This document shows positions 19,918-29,700 of a stretch of DNA of 64,000 nucleotides, piece after piece (position 1 is the stretch's first letter; every line of letters begins with the position of its first letter). The stretch covers positions 1 through 64,000 of the forward strand of contig CALMZO010000436.1 in the NCBI GenBank assembly GCA_937870825.1, written 5' to 3'. The position numbers were made by a program, and so were the translations under genes. The notes beneath the pieces were generated by a model. It was not told the origin of the DNA, did no database searches, and was given only the letters and a program-made list of their open reading frames with translations. Origin of the DNA: an uncultured Chloroflexota bacterium (GTDB lineage: Bacteria; Chloroflexota; Anaerolineae; UBA4142; SHND01).

Positions 19918-20667
19918 ATGCCCTTACAAAACATCCAAGACGAAGCCCTGCGAATTGTGCAGACCGCGCAACAGCAGGGCATTACTTTGCGCTTGCTCGG
20001 CGGACTGGCGGTGAAACTACACAGCCAATCCGCCACTCATCGTTCGCTGGCGCGCCCGTATCCTGATATTGATTTCGCAACGCCGAACAAACAGGCATCA
20101 AAGATTGAAAGTTTATTTAGCGAACTCGGTTATACCGCCAACAAAAATTTCAATTTGTTCAACGGCGATGTGCGGTTGCTCTTTTACGATGAAGAGAATC
20201 ATCGGCAGATTGATATTTTCGTCGCGCAGTTCATGATGTGCCACAAAATTCCCGTCACGGAACGCATGAACCTCGACACGCTGACGATTCCGCTCGCGGA
20301 ATTGATGCTCACGAAATTGCAAATTTTTGAAATGAACGAAAAAGATATTCGCGACGTGTGCGCGCTGCTGCTCGACCATCCGATTGGCGAACATGACGAC
20401 GAGACGATTAATGTTTTACGCATCATGCAATTGACGGGCGGCGATTGGGGCTTGTGGAAGACGAGCATGTTGAGCATCGGCAAGGTGAAACGGTATCTCG
20501 AAACCGTCGAAATGGATAAAGCCGAGAACGACACATTGCGCGCGCGCCTCGGCGGACTCGAAGCGGCGATGCAATCGTCGCCAAAAAGTATGAAATGGAA
20601 AATGCGCGACCGCGTGGGCGAAAAAATGAAATGGTACGAATTGCCGGAAGAAGTACGGAGGGGGTAG
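19918..20667 (+). CDS. Nucleotidyltransferase-fold (AbiEii-like) hypothetical protein
   Basis: LRLLGGLAVKLHS...RPYPDIDFATP...IDIFVAQ. Confidence 0.6.
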   Translation: MPLQNIQDEALRIVQTAQQQGITLRLLGGLAVKLHSQSATHRSLARPYPDIDFATPNKQASKIESLFSELGYTANKNFNLFNGDVRLLFYDEENHRQIDIFVAQFMMCHKIPVTERMNLDTLTIPLAELMLTKLQIFEMNEKDIRDVCALLLDHPIGEHDDETINVLRIMQLTGGDWGLWKTSMLSIGKVKRYLETVEMDKAENDTLRARLGGLEAAMQSSPKSMKWKMRDRVGEKMKWYELPEEVRRG

Positions 20668-20746
20668 TATGCAGCAAGTAGCAAGTCCTACGAATTGCTT
20701 GTGACCTGCTACCTGATGCTTGATACCTGATACCTGAAGGAGCCTC
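20668..20746. repeat. Intergenic word-array hairpin (word ~CAGGTATCA/GCAAGTA)
   Basis: gcagcaagtagcaagtcc / gcttgtgacctgctacctgatgcttgatacctgatacctg; 79-nt gap; SD aaggag. Confidence 0.85.
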
Positions 20747-21919
20747 ATGCCTCACGTTCGTTCCTTTGAAGTACCAACAATTATGAAACATGGCATCGGC
20801 GCAATTCAAACGCTCGCCGATGAAGCGCGTTCACTTGGAATGCGCCGCCCGTTTATTGTCACCGACCCCGGAATTGTCAAAGCCGGATTGCTGCCGCGCG
20901 CAACCGACCCGCTGCGCGAAGCCGACATGGATTTTGTCGTGTTTGACCGCGTCGCGCCGAATCCGCCGATTGCGTTGGTGGACGAAGCCGCCGCGCTGTA
21001 CGTTTCCGAAAAATGCGACGGCGTCATCGGTTTCGGCGGCGGCAGTTCGATGGACACTGCAAAATCCGTCGGTGTCGTCGTCGAAAATGGCGGCTCGATT
21101 TTGAAATACGAATGGGCAGACCCGCAGCCGATTGTAAAAAAAATTCCGCCGACGATTTGTGTTCCCACCACCGCAGGCACAGGCAGCGAAGTGACATTGT
21201 GGGCAGTCATCACTGACCCGAAACGCAAAATCAAATTCAACGTTGGCGGCACTTCAAAAATTGGCGCGTGGCTCGCGTTGATTGACCCCGAACTCACGGT
21301 GAATCTTCCCGCGCCTGTCACAGCCGGAACAGGCATGGACGCGCTCGCGCACGCGATTGAATGTTACACCTGCGCGTACGCGCAACCATTTCCTGATTCC
21401 ACCGCGCTGCTTGCGATGGAATATGTCGCGCATTATCTTCGCGTCGCGTACGCGCAAGGACACAACATCGAAGCGCGTTACAAAATGTCCATGGCGGCAA
21501 TGCTTGGCGCATTGTCGTACGGAACGGAAAGCGCGGGCGCCGCGCACGCGATGAGTCAATCGGCGGGCGGCGTGCATGACGTTCCGCACGGCGCGCTCAC
21601 CGCGCGCGTTCTCGGTCCCGTGATGGAATACAATTACATGGGCGAACCCGCAAAATTCGCGCGCATCGCGCAAGCACTGGGCAAAGATACGCGCGGCTTG
21701 AACGTGTACGACGCGGCGGAACTTGCCGTCGAAGCCGTGTACGAACTGACGGAAGATTTGAACATTCCGACGCTGCAAGAATTGGGATTCGACGAAAGTG
21801 AAATTCCGATGCTCGCGCAAATCGCGTTCAACGACCCGCAAACCATCGGCAACCCGCGCGACTTGACGCAGAAAGCGTACGAAGGAATTTATAAACAGAC
21901 GTTTGAAATAGGGAAATGA
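20747..21919 (+). CDS. Iron-containing alcohol dehydrogenase
   Basis: GFGGGSSMDTAKSVGVV; VPTTAGTGSEVTLWAVI; AGTGMDALAHAIECY. Confidence 0.95.
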   Translation: MPHVRSFEVPTIMKHGIGAIQTLADEARSLGMRRPFIVTDPGIVKAGLLPRATDPLREADMDFVVFDRVAPNPPIALVDEAAALYVSEKCDGVIGFGGGSSMDTAKSVGVVVENGGSILKYEWADPQPIVKKIPPTICVPTTAGTGSEVTLWAVITDPKRKIKFNVGGTSKIGAWLALIDPELTVNLPAPVTAGTGMDALAHAIECYTCAYAQPFPDSTALLAMEYVAHYLRVAYAQGHNIEARYKMSMAAMLGALSYGTESAGAAHAMSQSAGGVHDVPHGALTARVLGPVMEYNYMGEPAKFARIAQALGKDTRGLNVYDAAELAVEAVYELTEDLNIPTLQELGFDESEIPMLAQIAFNDPQTIGNPRDLTQKAYEGIYKQTFEIGK

Positions 21920-23328
21920 ATTTCGATTTTCTGAAACCCAAACTCCGCGACGGGCGTTTGGAGAGCGTGTTAGGTGAAATCGAACGCGCCGATTTTGTGC
22001 GGCGGTTGAACGAAGTGGACGCGACGTACAGTTTCAAGCATGTGTTGATTCAAGAGACCGCGTACGCGTCACTCTTGCGTCAAGACCGCCGCGCGCTGCA
22101 TCGTCACATCGCCGACAGCTGCGAGCAATTGTTTGCGGGACAACTGGACGAATATCTCGCGCTGCTGGCATTTCATTATGACGAAGCGGGGGAAACGGCA
22201 AAAGCGGTCAGTTATTGGATGCGTTATGGCGAACGCGCGATGCAGATTGGCGCGTATCCCGAAGCGATTCATGCGTTCAAACATGCGTTGGTGCTTGTTC
22301 CCGACGTTTGTTCAGAACGCGCGCGCGCGTTGACACAATTGGGCGAAGTGTTTGCACGGCGCAGCGACCTCGATTTGGCAGAAGAACATTTCCGCGATGG
22401 GCTTGCGACCGCGATTGCCGTGGACGACGCGCGCATTGCGGCGATGGCGCTAACGGGCGTCGCGCGCGTTTCCAGTCAACGGGGCGAGCATGTCCGCGCG
22501 CGACAGCTTGGACAAGAGGCGCTGCGCTGGGCAATTGATTCGCGGGACCAAGAAGCGATTGCGCGCGCGCATCGCCAACTCGGCGTCGCGTTCAACTATG
22601 AAGGCGATAACGCCGCCGCACAAACACATCTCGAAATGGCGCTCGCGCTCTTTCGTGAAAGGCAGGACCTTGAAGGCGTCGGCAGTTGTCTCAATAGTCT
22701 CGGCGTGATTGCGCGCGATCTGAACGAATTGGAACGCGCAGGGATTCTCTTTCAAGAAGCGGTGACGCTCGCGCGGCAGTTGGGCGACCGCTACGCGACC
22801 GGTGTGCGTTTGGTGAATCTCGGCGTGATTGCGGAACAGCGCGGTGATTTTGAGGCGGCGGAACGGTATCAAAACCAAGCGCTCGCGATTACCCAAGAGA
22901 TTGGCGACCGCGAAGGCAGCGCGCTGATTCTCATCAACCAAAGCAGTTTGACTTTGACGCGCGGTGATGTACAGGGCGCGTATGAAATGGCGCAACGCGC
23001 GCTGCAAACAGCCATGTCTTTGGGTTCGCTGGGCTTGGCGTATTACGTCCTCGCGTTTATCGCGAAAATCAAAAGCGCACAAGGCAATTGGATTCAAGCC
23101 GCCGAATTTTTGGGTTTGGCATTCGCGCACCCTTCCAGTACGGCGGACGTTAAAAATGATTTTCAAGATGTGCGCGCGGGATTGGAAACAAAATTGACGC
23201 GTCGGGTTTTGGAGGAGGCGATGCAGAGAGGCGCGACGCGGGATTTGCAGGCTGTTGCGCGCGAGCTGGCGAGCGGACGCGCGCACGAGCCGGCGGGCGA
23301 AATTGCTCACGAAACGGTAGCCGTATGA
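21916..23328 (+). CDS. TPR-repeat protein resembling the C-terminal part of STAND/cyclase-type regulators
   Basis: TYSFKHVLIQETAYASLLRQDRRALHRHIADSCEQLF followed by TPRs; no ATPase domain upstream. Confidence 0.75.
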   Translation: MNFDFLKPKLRDGRLESVLGEIERADFVRRLNEVDATYSFKHVLIQETAYASLLRQDRRALHRHIADSCEQLFAGQLDEYLALLAFHYDEAGETAKAVSYWMRYGERAMQIGAYPEAIHAFKHALVLVPDVCSERARALTQLGEVFARRSDLDLAEEHFRDGLATAIAVDDARIAAMALTGVARVSSQRGEHVRARQLGQEALRWAIDSRDQEAIARAHRQLGVAFNYEGDNAAAQTHLEMALALFRERQDLEGVGSCLNSLGVIARDLNELERAGILFQEAVTLARQLGDRYATGVRLVNLGVIAEQRGDFEAAERYQNQALAITQEIGDREGSALILINQSSLTLTRGDVQGAYEMAQRALQTAMSLGSLGLAYYVLAFIAKIKSAQGNWIQAAEFLGLAFAHPSSTADVKNDFQDVRAGLETKLTRRVLEEAMQRGATRDLQAVARELASGRAHEPAGEIAHETVAV

Positions 23329-25043
23329 AACTGGACGCGTGGCGAAGGTATCTCGCATACTATCGCGGGATGCAGGGACGGGTTGCATTGAGCATAGTGT
23401 TGGCGGCCGGACAGGCGCTGCTTGTTCTGCCGCTTGCGTTTTTGGTACGTACCGCGTTTGACACTTTGATTCCCGCGCGAGATTTGTGGCTGCTGGTCGC
23501 GGCGGGCGTGGGCATTTTTGTCGTCTCGCTGGCGAACAATGCGGTAACGCTCGCGGTGCGGCACATGACGCTCGATGTGACAAAACGCGCCGTTGCCGCA
23601 CTGCGCGCGGAATTGTTGGCGCAATGTTATGCGCTGTCGCGGCATTTTCACACGCACGCGGACCGGGGACGGCTGCATGCCTTGTTGGTGCATGATACCG
23701 AACGTGTGGACGTGATGAGCAACGCGCTGCTCAATGGCTTTTTGCCCGGAGCGTGCACGGCGGTGGTGTTGTCGTTGGTGCTGTTGTATTTGTATCCGGT
23801 ACTGTTTCTGATTATTGCGCTCATCATGCCGCTGCTCATTTACACCAACAAGGTATCGGCGACGCGTGTGCGCGAGACGAATGAAAAATTTCATCGCGCG
23901 TTTGCGACATTCAGTCGCGGCATTTTTTTTGTGCTGCAAACGATGGACTTGCAGCGCATTCAAACGGCGGAGCGTTTTGAACGGCAGCGGCAAGGTGAGG
24001 CGCGCGACACTTTGCGTGTGACCAGCGCGGAAATGGCGTGGCTGAGCAGCGCACATCGCGCGCAGCAAAACTTGATCGGCGTTTTTTGGGGCGTGATTAT
24101 TTTGATTGCCGGCGGTTGGGCAGTCGCGCAAAATTGGATGACAGTGGGCGATTTGTTGTCGTACTATCTCGCGGTGAGTTTGCTCTCGAGCAGTATGGTG
24201 AGTACGCTCACAGCCATTCCGCAGATTGTCGAAGGCAACGCGTCGCTGAAATGGCTGTATGAATTTTTGCAAACGCGCGACGACTTGCCGTATCACGGGA
24301 CGCGCGCGCTTTCGTTTCAAGGCAATGTGCGTTTCGCCGACGTCTGGTTTCAATACGACGATGCCCCCATTTTACGCGGCGTGAATTTGGAATTGCGGCG
24401 CGGTATGACGACCGCGATTTTGGGACCGAACGGCGCGGGAAAAAGTACGCTCACGTTTTTGTTGCTCGGCTTGTATCGCCCGACGCGCGGCGCGTTGTTT
24501 GCGGAAGGGATGGTGTACGACGATGTGGCGATGGAACAGTTGCGCGCGCAGATTGGAACGGTGATGCAAGACCCGTTGATTTTTGCAGGGAGCGTGCGCG
24601 AAAATATCACGTACGGTTTGCCCGATGCGACGGAGGCGCAGCTGGAACGCGCGTCCCGGCTTGCCACCGTGGACGAATTTATTCGCACCCTGCCGAATGG
24701 CTATGACACGCAGGTCGGTGAGGACGGCAAGCTGCTCTCCGGCGGACAGCGTCAGCGCATCGCCTTGGCGCGTGCGTTGTTGCGCGAACCCGCGCTGTTG
24801 ATTTTGGACGAGCCGACAAATCATCTCGACGCGGCTTCGATGGCGGCGCTGATGGAAAATTTAAAGGCGTTGGAACCGCCGCCGGCAATTCTGCTCATCA
24901 GTCACGACCTGCACATTGCCGAACAAGCGGACGAGGTGTACGAACTGCGCGACGGAGAATTGTCCGGGTGGCTGCGATTCGAAACGCGCACGCGAGAACA
25001 CGCGGGATTGCACGCGGCACATGAGGGGACGTATGAGCAATAG
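23325..25043 (+). CDS. ABC transporter, fused permease/ATPase
   Basis: ILGPNGAGKSTLTFLLLGL; LLSGGQRQRIALARALLREPALLILDEPTNHLD. Confidence 0.93.
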   Translation: MKLDAWRRYLAYYRGMQGRVALSIVLAAGQALLVLPLAFLVRTAFDTLIPARDLWLLVAAGVGIFVVSLANNAVTLAVRHMTLDVTKRAVAALRAELLAQCYALSRHFHTHADRGRLHALLVHDTERVDVMSNALLNGFLPGACTAVVLSLVLLYLYPVLFLIIALIMPLLIYTNKVSATRVRETNEKFHRAFATFSRGIFFVLQTMDLQRIQTAERFERQRQGEARDTLRVTSAEMAWLSSAHRAQQNLIGVFWGVIILIAGGWAVAQNWMTVGDLLSYYLAVSLLSSSMVSTLTAIPQIVEGNASLKWLYEFLQTRDDLPYHGTRALSFQGNVRFADVWFQYDDAPILRGVNLELRRGMTTAILGPNGAGKSTLTFLLLGLYRPTRGALFAEGMVYDDVAMEQLRAQIGTVMQDPLIFAGSVRENITYGLPDATEAQLERASRLATVDEFIRTLPNGYDTQVGEDGKLLSGGQRQRIALARALLREPALLILDEPTNHLDAASMAALMENLKALEPPPAILLISHDLHIAEQADEVYELRDGELSGWLRFETRTREHAGLHAAHEGTYEQ

Positions 25044-26196
25044 TTGGAAACCGTCGCCGCTGCAAGAGCTGCTCTTGCGCGCGGCATTGTTCGACGGGGA
25101 CGCGGCGCGTACGGCATGGCACGCGTGGATTGGGCAAAGTGGTTTTTCGCAGGTGGATTATGGTTCGTACCGCTTGCTGCCATTGGTTTATCTCAATTTG
25201 CTCAAACTCGAAATGCAACATCCTGCGCTGCCGCAGCTGCAAGAGATGTATCGCGTCACATGGTATCGTAATCACCTCATCCTGCGGCGCGCGGTCAAGG
25301 CGCTGCGGCTCTTGCGCGAAGCAGAAATTCCGACGCTGGTCCTCAAAGCGTGCGCGCTCATTCCGCTTTATTATCATGATGTTGCCGCGCGTCCGATGAG
25401 CGATACGGACATTCTCGTGCCGACCGCGCACGCGCGCCGCGCGCTCCAAGTGTTGAACGCGGGTGGATGGTTTCCGCGCGAACGCGCGCTGGAAGAAATG
25501 AGCGAAGGATATTTTACGCGCTTGCACGCGCATACGCTGACGACGGCGGACAAGTTTGATTTGGATTTGCATCGGCACGTTTTTCATTTTGAAACGCGCG
25601 ACGCGGGCGACGAACCGTTTTGGGAGGCGTCCATTCCGGTTGAATTGCAAAATGAAAAAACGCGCGCGCTGAGTCCCGCGGACCAATTGCTGCATGTGTG
25701 CACACACGGCGCGGAATGGAACCCCGTGCCGCCCGTGCGCTGGGTTGCGGATGCGTGCATGATTTTGCAGCACGCGCAAGTGGATTGGGAGCGATTCGTA
25801 CATTTCGCGCGCGTGATGCGCGTCGTCCTCGTCGCACAGCACGCGCTCACGTACCTTGATAGCGCGATGCAGCAAAATATCCCCGCGTATGTTTTTGATG
25901 CACTGCGTCATACGAACATTACGCGGCTGGAACGCGTTCATTATGATTTGTTGGTGCATCCCCATTCCCAACACAACACCGCGCTGAAACTCTGGTATCA
26001 TTACAGCCGGTTTCGGCGCGTGACGCAGGCGTACCGCGGCGAACCATGGCTCTTGCGTTTTCCCTCTTTTTTGCGCGATACGTGGGACCTGCAACAAACG
26101 CGTGAGGTGCCGCGCTATATGCTGCGTTATGCCGCAAACCGGCTGGCGCGTCGCTTCAAACCCATGCCCAAATTCATGAGCAAGGACACACGATGA
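25033..26196 (+). CDS. Nucleotidyltransferase family protein (PF14907-like)
   Basis: LRLLREAEIPTLVLKACALIPLYYHDVAARPMSDTDILVP. Confidence 0.75.
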   Translation: MSNSWKPSPLQELLLRAALFDGDAARTAWHAWIGQSGFSQVDYGSYRLLPLVYLNLLKLEMQHPALPQLQEMYRVTWYRNHLILRRAVKALRLLREAEIPTLVLKACALIPLYYHDVAARPMSDTDILVPTAHARRALQVLNAGGWFPRERALEEMSEGYFTRLHAHTLTTADKFDLDLHRHVFHFETRDAGDEPFWEASIPVELQNEKTRALSPADQLLHVCTHGAEWNPVPPVRWVADACMILQHAQVDWERFVHFARVMRVVLVAQHALTYLDSAMQQNIPAYVFDALRHTNITRLERVHYDLLVHPHSQHNTALKLWYHYSRFRRVTQAYRGEPWLLRFPSFLRDTWDLQQTREVPRYMLRYAANRLARRFKPMPKFMSKDTR

Positions 26197-27662
26197 TTAC
26201 ACACACCGCGCCCAAGTACGAGTATCTGCCAAGCGAGGACATTGAAAAAATTCACGACACGACGATGCGCGTGTTGGAAGAATTTGGCATCGCCTTCAAT
26301 CACGACGAAGCGGTGGATATTTTGGAACGCGCGGGGTGTGAGGTGGACCGCGACGCGCTGCCCGCGCCACTGGTGAAATTTCCGCGCGAATTTGTGCTCG
26401 AACAGATTGCCAAAGCGCCGCGCGAGTTCACGATTCATGCGCGCAATCCCGCGAACGATATTGTGATGGGCGGCAATCACATGGTGCTTGCGCCGGTGTA
26501 CGGTCCGCCGAACGTTCAGGATTTGGACAAGGGACGCCGCGAAGCGACTATCGAAGATTTTCGCAATTTCGTAAAACTCGCGCAGGTTGTACCCGACATG
26601 CACAACGCGGGCGGGGTGGTGTGCGAACCGAATGACGAACCCCAGCCGACGCGTCATCTCGACATGATTTTTTCGCTGCTCACGTTGAGCGACAAAACGT
26701 TCATGGGGAATGTCGTCTCCGCAGAAAACGCGAACGATACGATTGAGATGGCGGCAATGGTTTTTGGCGGACGCGAAAAAATCGCGCAAGACCCCGTGCT
26801 GCTCGCGTTGGTGAATGTCAACAGTCCGCGTTTGTACGATACGCGCATGTTGGATTCGCTCGTCACATACGCGCGCGCGCGCCAGCCATTGATTATCACG
26901 CCGTTCATTCTCGCGGGCGCAATGTCGCCGGTCGCGGTCGGCGGAACGTTGGTGCAGCAAAACGCGGAAGCGCTCGCGGGCATTACGTTGACGCAGTTGC
27001 TCAATCCGGGAACGCCGGTGGTGTACGGTTCGTTCTTGTCGAACAGCGATATGCAGTCGGGCAGTCCCGCGTTTGGCACGCCCGAATCGGCAGCCGCGCT
27101 CTTTGTCAGCGCGCAGCTCGCGCGCAAATACAAATTGCCGTTTCGCAGCGGCGGCGGTTTAACGTCCAGTAAAGTCGCGGACGGACAAGCGATGTGGGAA
27201 GCGACGATGACGTTTTGGCCCACGTTTCTCGCGTGCACGAATTTTGTTTTGCACGCGGCGGGCTGGCTCGAGAGCGGTCTGGTTTCGTCGTACGAAAAAT
27301 TTGTGATGGATGTGGAAGTGGTGCGAATGATGCAGGTGTTTCTCGGCGGCATCGCGTTGGATAAAGAAGGACTCGCGCTGGATGCGTTCGAGGAAATCGG
27401 ACCCGGCGGATATTTTTTTGGCGCGGCGCACACGATGCGGCATTTTCGCGATGCGTTTTATCGTCCCCTCATTGCCGATGTGCAAAATTATGTGCGGTGG
27501 GAACAAAAGGGCGCCGAGACGGCGGACGTGCGCGCGAATCGCGTGTGGAAAAAATGGTTAAAGGAATATCAGCAGCCCGCAATGGATGAAGGCATCGCGG
27601 AAGGACTGCGCGAGTATGTGGCGCGGCGCAAGGAGGAAATTCAGCAGCAAGAAATGATGTGA
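26193..27662 (+). CDS. Trimethylamine methyltransferase family (MttB/MtgB-like), no internal UAG
   Basis: YLPSEDIEKIHDTTMRVLEEFGIAFNHDEAVDILERAGCEV; C-term region typical of the MttB superfamily; 489 uninterrupted codons. Confidence 0.88.
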   Translation: MITHTAPKYEYLPSEDIEKIHDTTMRVLEEFGIAFNHDEAVDILERAGCEVDRDALPAPLVKFPREFVLEQIAKAPREFTIHARNPANDIVMGGNHMVLAPVYGPPNVQDLDKGRREATIEDFRNFVKLAQVVPDMHNAGGVVCEPNDEPQPTRHLDMIFSLLTLSDKTFMGNVVSAENANDTIEMAAMVFGGREKIAQDPVLLALVNVNSPRLYDTRMLDSLVTYARARQPLIITPFILAGAMSPVAVGGTLVQQNAEALAGITLTQLLNPGTPVVYGSFLSNSDMQSGSPAFGTPESAAALFVSAQLARKYKLPFRSGGGLTSSKVADGQAMWEATMTFWPTFLACTNFVLHAAGWLESGLVSSYEKFVMDVEVVRMMQVFLGGIALDKEGLALDAFEEIGPGGYFFGAAHTMRHFRDAFYRPLIADVQNYVRWEQKGAETADVRANRVWKKWLKEYQQPAMDEGIAEGLREYVARRKEEIQQQEMM

Positions 27663-27731
27663 GAGATAAACTTGGGCAATGGTACGACAAAGTTCAAATT
27701 TGTCGTGCCTTTTTTCCACAGGAGAACAATC

Positions 27732-29624
27732 ATGAAACGCAAACTCGGCGTACTCGCGCTCGTGAGTATGCTTGCCGTCCTTGGCAGTACGACTGCGCTT
27801 GCAGCCCCTTTGCCCGAATCAAAATACGCCGCGCAAATTGCCAACGCGCCCGATGTATTAGAGACCACGTTCAAAATCAATGTCGTTTTTGTCGGCTATG
27901 AAATGGCGGACATTGACATGCCCAATTTTGAAGCCGAATTGCCTTCAACCTATGACCCACTCGTCATTTTGCCTTATATCTATTACGACATTTCTCTGCC
28001 CATTAACATTCACGGTGACTATGAATACAATTATGTGTTTGCGGACAGCTCATTCAATGATTCGTTCTTTGGCTATTTAACAAGCATCGGCAAAGATGGC
28101 ACGCTAACCGAATTTCAGGAGGCATACAACACTCAGTCAAATCGTTCCATCACCATCGAGCCACCGCACTCGCTCTACATTGACGCGCCATCCACAGAAC
28201 TGTGGTTGATGAATCACGGGCGCAGCGATTTGGGATTGGATGTTGCCAATTACACCATCTTTTTTGTGAATTGGTACGGACGTTCCGATTTTCGTTTTCA
28301 CGTGTACACCAAGACGGATGACCCGGACGTGGATACGGGTGTGAATTTCGGCGAGGTGTACGACCAGACCAAAATGATTGCGTGGGGCGGTTCGTACGGA
28401 CGAACGTGGTTTTACGATTTGTCTGCCGGACCGGAGGCGTGGAGCGCGAATTGGGACATCAACAATGCAGATGTGGATGGCGGCGGCGATGTGGACTATC
28501 GCATGCCCCCCGTTTGGGAATATGGCAACATGACCGGGTATCGCCCGTTCGACAATCTTTCCGGTGACCTGGGCAAAGTCGCGCGCTGGTTGGCGATTGA
28601 CCTGCTCTTTACTACAAATCCGGTGTATGACCCGCTCGTGACCGAACCATTTCCCGGTTTTGGCAAACGTCTGTTTATCAACATGTTTGAGGACGACCCC
28701 AACTCGAACGGTCCGGATTGGATTGACAAGCCGTACATCCGCAAAACAATGCAGCACTTGCAGCCCGACTACAAATGGCGCGTCACGCTCAAGGACCAGC
28801 CGCTGAAAGGTTCGGGGCTGCAAGGTCCATTCCGGATTTGGGCGGGCTTGCGGAATGCCCCCGGCTGTTGGGGTCCCTACGGCGACCCGTTCGCAGAACT
28901 CTTTTGTTACGTGGACACGCACCGCAACAATTATTTGCCGCCAATCAAACCGCTCCAAAACAAAATGATTGGCGTCTTTGCATTCAACACCACCGATGAA
29001 CGTATGGGAAACCTGGGCGGACTGCTCGGTTATGCGGATGATGACTGGATGAGCGGCACTCCCACCTACGTGTTTGAGTTTGATACGCCGGGGACCCGCG
29101 CGACGGGTTTTGGTTTTAGCACCACGACAACGCACGAAGTCGGACATCATATCGGCTTGGCGCATCCGCACGATGGATACGACTCGGAAGCCGATGCTTT
29201 GATTGACCCGACCGGCGACTATTATTTCGTGTGGACAGGTGACGAAAGTCACAGCATCATGCAGTACATCGCCGTTGCGAATCAATTCGGCTGGTTTGAC
29301 CGCGACAACATGAATCGCTTTTTGACGGGGCGCTATCTCACGCGCAGCAGTGAAATCGCCGCAGAGCTCACGCCGCGCGGAAATTCGCGCAAAGCGAACG
29401 CGCTGCTGCAAGACGCGAACGCGCGTTTGGATGAATCCCGCCGCGCATTCGGCGCAATGGATTACGCAGGCGCGGCAAAGCAAGCGCGCGCCGGATTTGA
29501 ACGCGTGTGGCGCGCGGCGCAGCTCGCGGGTTTGAATCCGCCGATGGCAAAACCGCTGCCCGCCGGCGTTCGCACCAACGTACCCAAGATGGTGGACCCG
29601 ATTCCGCATCCATTCCAAAAATAA
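27732..29624 (+). CDS. Secreted zinc metalloprotease-like protein
   Basis: Signal peptide; HEVGHHIGLAHPHDG (HExxHxxGLxH). Confidence 0.75.
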   Translation: MKRKLGVLALVSMLAVLGSTTALAAPLPESKYAAQIANAPDVLETTFKINVVFVGYEMADIDMPNFEAELPSTYDPLVILPYIYYDISLPINIHGDYEYNYVFADSSFNDSFFGYLTSIGKDGTLTEFQEAYNTQSNRSITIEPPHSLYIDAPSTELWLMNHGRSDLGLDVANYTIFFVNWYGRSDFRFHVYTKTDDPDVDTGVNFGEVYDQTKMIAWGGSYGRTWFYDLSAGPEAWSANWDINNADVDGGGDVDYRMPPVWEYGNMTGYRPFDNLSGDLGKVARWLAIDLLFTTNPVYDPLVTEPFPGFGKRLFINMFEDDPNSNGPDWIDKPYIRKTMQHLQPDYKWRVTLKDQPLKGSGLQGPFRIWAGLRNAPGCWGPYGDPFAELFCYVDTHRNNYLPPIKPLQNKMIGVFAFNTTDERMGNLGGLLGYADDDWMSGTPTYVFEFDTPGTRATGFGFSTTTTHEVGHHIGLAHPHDGYDSEADALIDPTGDYYFVWTGDESHSIMQYIAVANQFGWFDRDNMNRFLTGRYLTRSSEIAAELTPRGNSRKANALLQDANARLDESRRAFGAMDYAGAAKQARAGFERVWRAAQLAGLNPPMAKPLPAGVRTNVPKMVDPIPHPFQK

Positions 29625-29700
29625 TGCGTCGGGCTTGCGTGCGCGCTGGATGTGTGGAAAATCCAATGCACCTCCGGCGCGTAGATGTAAGGAATTTGCC

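Noticed and set aside
22450-26097. Minus-strand ORFs of 383, 348 and 399 aa
   Set aside because: Antisense to TPR, ABC transporter and nucleotidyltransferase genes; basic, low-complexity composition.
26193-27662. Pyrrolysine-containing MttB
   Set aside because: No in-frame TAG in the ORF and no pyl genes in the window.
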